DNA of 6,814 bases, taken from assembly GCA_027859055.1 (NCBI GenBank), contig JAQIBO010000197.1, forward strand, positions 1 to 6,814, in the 5' to 3' direction. Each line of letters opens with the position of its first letter. Within the stretch, counting starts at the first letter, position 1. Made by a program: the position numbers and the translations under genes. Shown here in pieces: positions 5,303-6,814 of this stretch. Origin of the DNA: Spirochaeta sp. (lineage in GTDB: Bacteria > Spirochaetota > Spirochaetia > DSM-27196 > Alkalispirochaetaceae). Below the pieces are notes generated by a model. That model was not told the origin of the DNA. It searched no databases and was given only the letters and a program-made list of their open reading frames with translations.

Positions 5303-6811
5303 TCAGTATAGCATTTCGGTGGGACTGCCGAGAGGGTACGGGATCCGGAGCGTGGCACGGTAGCGTCCTTTCTCGGACGTCGATGAGAGCTCACCGGAGA
5401 ACTGTGAGACTACAGACGCGACGATCATGAGACCACCGTCCGTTGGGGGCGTTTCTCCACGAGGATGCGACGCGGCGGTTTCCCCGGAGTCCTCCACCGC
5501 GTTCTCCACGGTGATCAGGATCTGTGCGGGATCGTGGTGCGTCTCGATGACGATCGGGGCGGCCGGTATGCCGTGATTGATCGCGTTATGAATCAGTTCG
5601 GTCAGAGCGATTCCGTAGGGAACGGCGTGGTGGTATTCGATCGGGACAGGAGCGCTGAAGGGGTGATAGTCCAAAGGACTACCGTGCCCGGAACGCACCG
5701 CGGCGATCAGCTGTGAGGTATACTCGCCCAGATCGATCGTGTGGAGATTGTCGGTGCCGTAGAGTTGCTCGTGTACAAGGAGTACCGCCTGGATTCGCTC
5801 TTGGATCTGCCTGAATGTGTTGCCGGTCTTCTCGGGACACGGGTCCCGTTGCAGGCTGATAATACTCAGTATCACCTGGAGGTGGTTCTTGACGCGGTGG
5901 TTGAGTTCACGCAGCAGGAGATCGCGATCGCGCAATGCGTGTTTGAGTTCGGTGATATCGATATTTGCGCCGAATACCCCGATGACGGTGTCACCGTCAC
6001 GAACGGGAGCGACGATATTGCGGAAGATGCGGTCTTCGCCGTCGACTTGGTAGGCCGTCTCACCGGTTTGCGTCTCGCCGGCCAGCGCCGCTTTGTTGAC
6101 TTCCATCCATTGGGCCAGAATCTCGGGGTCGTCCTGTACGTCTTGCATGTGCGCGCCGTGCTGTTCTCCCCACAGTCGACGACTGATCGAATTCTGAAGG
6201 ATCGTCCGGTTCTGGAGGTTGTTCATCCAGAAGTCGAAAGGAAAGCTCTCGATCGCCGCCTCGAGAGTGGCAGTACGCTCGCGAAGGGCGTCGTCCAACG
6301 CTTTTGACCGCGACAGGTCCTCGATGAGGAGAACTCGCGATTTGGCGTCCGACACGTCGGTTACGGTCCGTATGATGACCGGTTTCGCCGCGGTACCGGG
6401 CCCACCCCCGTTACCGATCGTCGTCTCGATTCCGTTACCGGGGATGCTGTCGTCAATCAACGCGATATCGAACCCGAATACCGAGACAGGTTGTCCAGGA
6501 ATGGCACCGGTGATGCCGATATCGGCGGCGAGCTGGGACGCTGCAGGATTCGCGTAGGAGATGCGGCCCTTCTCAACGACGACCACCGCGATCGGGCCGT
6601 CATCGAGGAGTGCTTTGGCTGCGCGGAGTTCCGGTGACGATCCCGGGGGGTCAATGTCCACGACTACAGAATAGATCGGGTTGTTGTGGTGCGCAAGCGG
6701 GCGTGCGGGTGACGGGGCGACGCGGACCGGGGCGTGGTGGTGCGAGCGCGGGCGGATACCGGGCGTCGGAGCACGCCCCGGTTTGTGACTGTCCCTGAAT
6801 GTCAGGGACAT
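5303..6811 (-). CDS. PAS-PAS sensor histidine kinase, HisKA_2 family
   Basis: A soluble 502-residue sensor kinase with no membrane segment. A PAS-like domain spans about 62-150 (DGPIAVVVVEKGRISYANPA), a short coiled helix 160-190, and a second PAS with PAC end 180-290 (FDFWMNNLQNRTILQNSIS to GVFGANIDITELK). The HisKA_2 dimerisation region follows with phospho-accepting His305 in LLRELNHRVKNHLQ, then a HATPase domain with N-box ELIHNAINHG (405-414) and a late GGLMIVASVVSQFSGEL helix (459-475). The expected DxGxG box is not clear: the site reads VENAVEDSGE. HisKA_2 kinases phosphorylate stand-alone receiver proteins; none is encoded nearby. The ATG at 6811 lies within a hairpin-forming palindrome, and residues 5-45 are Pro/His/Arg-rich low complexity, so the true start may be GTG at 6661 or lie upstream of the window. 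The kinase call is sure, the start is not. Confidence 0.9.
   Translation of the reverse strand: MSLTFRDSHKPGRAPTPGIRPRSHHHAPVRVAPSPARPLAHHNNPIYSVVVDIDPPGSSPELRAAKALLDDGPIAVVVVEKGRISYANPAASQLAADIGITGAIPGQPVSVFGFDIALIDDSIPGNGIETTIGNGGGPGTAAKPVIIRTVTDVSDAKSRVLLIEDLSRSKALDDALRERTATLEAAIESFPFDFWMNNLQNRTILQNSISRRLWGEQHGAHMQDVQDDPEILAQWMEVNKAALAGETQTGETAYQVDGEDRIFRNIVAPVRDGDTVIGVFGANIDITELKHALRDRDLLLRELNHRVKNHLQVILSIISLQRDPCPEKTGNTFRQIQERIQAVLLVHEQLYGTDNLHTIDLGEYTSQLIAAVRSGHGSPLDYHPFSAPVPIEYHHAVPYGIALTELIHNAINHGIPAAPIVIETHHDPAQILITVENAVEDSGETAASHPRGETPPTDGGLMIVASVVSQFSGELSSTSEKGRYRATLRIPYPLGSPTEMLY
5305..5313 (-). promoter_or_regulatory. Extended -10 promoter inside the end of the kinase gene
   Basis: The minus strand reads TGCTATACT, an extended -10 (TGn plus TATACT, five of six consensus). 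It coincides with the final Met-Leu-Tyr codons and the first base of the stop of the kinase. No good -35 is seen 16-18 bases upstream, as is usual for extended -10 promoters. Transcription would begin near 5298, about 15 bases before the ATG of the small gene, leaving just enough leader for its ribosome-binding site. Confidence 0.55.
6790..6810. repeat. 9-bp inverted repeat with 3-base loop at the kinase start
   Basis: TGTCCCTGA and TCAGGGACA are exact inverted arms around ATG/CAT. The element covers the first codons of the longest kinase reading frame and two bases of its ATG (6809-6811). It could be a translation-control hairpin or one copy of a dispersed palindromic (REP-like) element. The window ends four bases beyond it, so its flank cannot be judged. 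Confidence 0.55.
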
Positions 6812-6814
6812 TAC

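Noticed and set aside
5300..5337. CCCTC...GAGGG inverted repeat near the end of the kinase gene as a terminator
   Set aside because: The stem is five pairs with a long loop and no U-run; it also overlaps coding sequence.
5284..5394. Upstream extension of the 60-residue protein to 5394
   Set aside because: It would run well into the kinase gene; the ATG at 5283 has AGGAG at the right distance.

Overview
This is a G+C-rich bacterial window in which every supported gene lies on the minus strand, so the map reads from high to low coordinates. The protein types suggest a diderm with an outer membrane: a beta-barrel protein with a C-terminal aromatic residue, a LolA-like periplasmic protein, and an FtsX/LolC-type permease with its ATPase. 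The PAS-PAS-HisKA_2 kinase and the envelope operon resemble what I associate with free-living spirochaetes (Spirochaeta-like), but that is a low-confidence impression from family resemblance only; no rRNA or other marker gene is present.

Layout in the direction of transcription: (1) 6811-5303, a soluble two-PAS histidine kinase of the HisKA_2 type, with no response regulator visible beside it. (2) 5283-4716, a two-gene module of a 60-residue charged protein and a 147-residue minimal nucleotidyltransferase-like protein that overlap by 59 bp. It resembles toxin-antitoxin pairs and has a good extended -10 promoter embedded in the last codons of the kinase gene. (3) 4616 to the left edge, a six-gene operon: six-TM membrane protein, small winged-helix regulator, LolA-like outer membrane lipoprotein-sorting protein, outer membrane beta-barrel protein, ABC ATPase, and FtsX-family permease cut by the window edge. 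Three of its five junctions are four-base ATGA overlaps (3471-3474, 2614-2617, 452-455), one gap is 3 bp, and only the barrel/ATPase junction has a real spacer (33 bp).

The operon is preceded by a near-consensus -35 (TTGACA) and a 19-bp perfect palindrome lying over the presumed -10. The operon encodes its own winged-helix protein, so the simplest model is autorepression of an envelope transport system: the ATPase and permease act at the inner membrane, the LolA-like protein in the periplasm and the barrel at the outer membrane. The substrate and the role of the six-TM protein cannot be read from sequence.

A second theme is Pro-Gly-rich, repeat-containing sequence at the 5' ends of three of the genes (kinase, six-TM protein, barrel protein). 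In the barrel gene it places about 70 residues in front of a recognisable signal-peptide core. No stretch longer than 300 bases lacks a gene. No tRNA, rRNA, CRISPR array, transposase or convincing intrinsic terminator was seen.
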